This document shows positions 62,856 to 64,000 of a stretch of DNA of 64,000 nucleotides, one piece after another (the first letter of the stretch is position 1; the number at the start of each line of letters is the position of its first letter). A program made the translations under genes and the position numbers. The stretch is from Nonomuraea candida (lineage in GTDB: Bacteria > Actinomycetota > Actinomycetes > Streptosporangiales > Streptosporangiaceae), in contig NZ_JOAG01000018.1 of the NCBI RefSeq assembly GCF_000725485.1, positions 1 to 64,000 on the forward strand, written 5' to 3'. The notes under the pieces are model-generated. The model made no database searches. It was not told the DNA's origin and was given only the letters and a program-made list of their open reading frames with translations.

Positions 62856-63605
62856 TCAGCGGTCGAGGATGTCGTGGATGGCGCGGCTCGCGTCGTGCAG
62901 CGTCGTACGGAGCTCGGCCAGCTTCTCCGGCGTCAGGCGGGCCTTGGACGCCTCCTCCCGGGCCTCGGCGACGAAGTCGGCGAGCAGCTCGCCCAGCTCG
63001 GCGTCGAGCTCGGCCCGGTTGGCCGGACCGGACGGGTCGCCCCCGAGCGTGGCCCAGACCTCCGACCAGATCCCGCGCCATTCCCGGCTGATCCGCTCGC
63101 CCTCGTCCTGCCAGTGGTGGGCGTGCTGGGTCCACTGGTGCCGCTGCTGGTCGCGCAGCCGTCTGAACTCTTCCTTCTGCTGGTCCCGCAGCCGCCGGCT
63201 GTCATCGGCGGCCCCGGTGCGCACGTCCTTGGCGATCCGGGTCAGCTCCTCGCGCAGCGACTTGACCGTGTCGCGCACGTCCTCCTTGACCTCGCGGGCG
63301 ATGTCGCGCACGGAGGCGGAGATCTCCTGCTCCAGGTCGTCGAGCTCGTCGAGGCGGGCGTTCAGCTCCTCGCGGCCCTTGTCGGTGATGGAGAACACCT
63401 TTTTGCCGTCGATCACCTCGTGCGTGACCAGGCCCTCCTCCTCCAGGCGGGCCAGACGCGGGTAGATCGTGCCGGGAGAGGGCGAATAGACGCCGAGGAA
63501 GCGGTCCTGGAGCAGCCGGATGACCTCGTAGCCATGGCGCGGGCTCTCTTCCAGCAGCTTGAGCAGGTACAGCCGGAGCCGGCCGTGACCGAAGACAGGG
63601 CTCAT
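62856..63605 (-). CDS. PadR-family regulator with long coiled C-terminus
   Basis: This 249-residue protein has an N-terminal PadR winged helix (LRLYLLKLLEESPRHGYEVI, SPSPGTIYPRLARLEEEGLV, KKVFSITDKGREEL). The rest is highly charged and helical (SVRDIAREVKEDVRDTVKSL, RRLRDQQKEEFRRLRDQQRH), probably a coiled coil for dimerisation, much longer than in simple PadR proteins. It overlaps the DUF4097 gene by four bases, so PadR may control its own operon. Confidence 0.9.
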   Translation of the reverse strand: MSPVFGHGRLRLYLLKLLEESPRHGYEVIRLLQDRFLGVYSPSPGTIYPRLARLEEEGLVTHEVIDGKKVFSITDKGREELNARLDELDDLEQEISASVRDIAREVKEDVRDTVKSLREELTRIAKDVRTGAADDSRRLRDQQKEEFRRLRDQQRHQWTQHAHHWQDEGERISREWRGIWSEVWATLGGDPSGPANRAELDAELGELLADFVAEAREEASKARLTPEKLAELRTTLHDASRAIHDILDR

Positions 63606-64000
63606 TCCTTCTCTCCCTTGAGCAGCGTGACGTCGCCGGAGACCGTGATGGCCGACAGCGAGGCCATGCCGCCACCCAGCCGCCCGGACAGCGCCTTGGC
63701 GCCGGGGCCGCTCGTGTTGGTCAGTTCCTCGAACGCGCCGGCCAGCCTGCCGGAGGTGGACCTCGCGCTGATGTCCGCCTCGACGTTCTCCGGCAGCCTG
63801 ACCAGGATGTCACCGGAGACGCTGTTGAGCGTCACGTGTCCGGTGGGTCGCAGGGTGAGATCGGCCGTGATGCGGCCCGAGACCGTGTTGGCCTTCAGCC
63901 GGCGCGGCGTGCCGTCGGCCACCGTCAGGTCGCCGGAGACGCTGACGAACGACAGGTCGCCCTCCATGGCCCGGCTCTCGACGTCGCCGGAGGCGGTGTT
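63602..64000 (-). CDS. DUF4097-family protein, N-terminus beyond the window
   Basis: The frame is open to the last base (ending ...NTASGDVESRA MEGDL in reading order), so the gene starts outside the window. At least 132 residues show repeated strands with S/T-G-D/R turns (VSVSGDLTVADG, NTVSGRITADL, NSVSGDILVRLP, ITVSGDVTLLKG), typical of DUF4097. In this gene pair the DUF4097 protein comes first and PadR second, a frequent actinobacterial arrangement. It is the second DUF4097 gene in the window. Confidence 0.82.
   Translation of the reverse strand, partial: NTASGDVESRAMEGDLSFVSVSGDLTVADGTPRRLKANTVSGRITADLTLRPTGHVTLNSVSGDILVRLPENVEADISARSTSGRLAGAFEELTNTSGPGAKALSGRLGGGMASLSAITVSGDVTLLKGEKE

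Overview
The window is high-GC DNA with GTG and TTG starts, overlapping stop/start codons and typical actinobacterial genes (whiB1, sigR-rsrA, nickel superoxide dismutase, a PASTA kinase, PdtaS). It most resembles a filamentous actinomycete of the Streptosporangiales (a Nonomuraea-like genome); genus is an inference from protein style, not a computed placement. It opens with the 3' end of a 5S rRNA gene and its terminator, so an rRNA operon lies to the left.

Region 1 (0.3-10 kb): a small membrane protein, an IS5-type transposase remnant, the minus-strand pstS-pstC-pstA-pstB phosphate uptake operon ending in an atypical response regulator, a PHO-box-like repeat upstream of pstS, a divergent low-molecular-weight tyrosine phosphatase with a fructosamine-kinase-like gene, and a TetR regulator divergent from a beta-helix protein.

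Region 2 (10-29 kb): hisN, a thioesterase, a membrane protein plus two-component system, then rsgA, aroA, a SRAP/YedK gene, a DksA-type protein, a methyltransferase, sigR-rsrA, an epimerase, two membrane HD-domain proteins, a biotin carboxylase next to a single-domain biotinyl protein, and a PASTA kinase. Together with pdtaS and whiB1 further on, this resembles the M. tuberculosis neighbourhood Rv3218-Rv3228 (recalled synteny), interrupted here by extra genes.

Region 3 (29-48 kb): a ThDP enzyme, a two-component system with a DUF4097 protein, GntR-bioD, pdtaS, whiB1, a lipid-kinase-like gene, a stress sigma factor with its RsbW-like antagonist, sodN/sodX, a polar amino acid ABC transporter, malic enzyme and an NsdA-like regulator.

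Region 4 (48-57 kb) is the most unusual part: five tandem minus-strand genes for secreted trypsin-fold proteins. In four of them the catalytic serine of the GxSGGPW motif is aspartate; only the fifth keeps serine. Two of the four are broken by deletions that end at the same base, next to a 99-bp block identical in both. Two of the operonless promoters carry perfect CRP-type palindromes about 275 bp upstream, and a transposase fragment sits inside the array.

Region 5 (57-64 kb): a thiolase-like gene, a VapBC module with a promoter palindrome, a quinone-oxidoreductase-like gene, a DUF2236 gene whose ribosome binding site lies in a long inverted repeat, and a PadR regulator with a DUF4097 gene cut by the window end. 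Spacers throughout the window carry unrelated short GC-rich tandem repeats. All calls come from reading motifs and spacing by eye; no database search was run.
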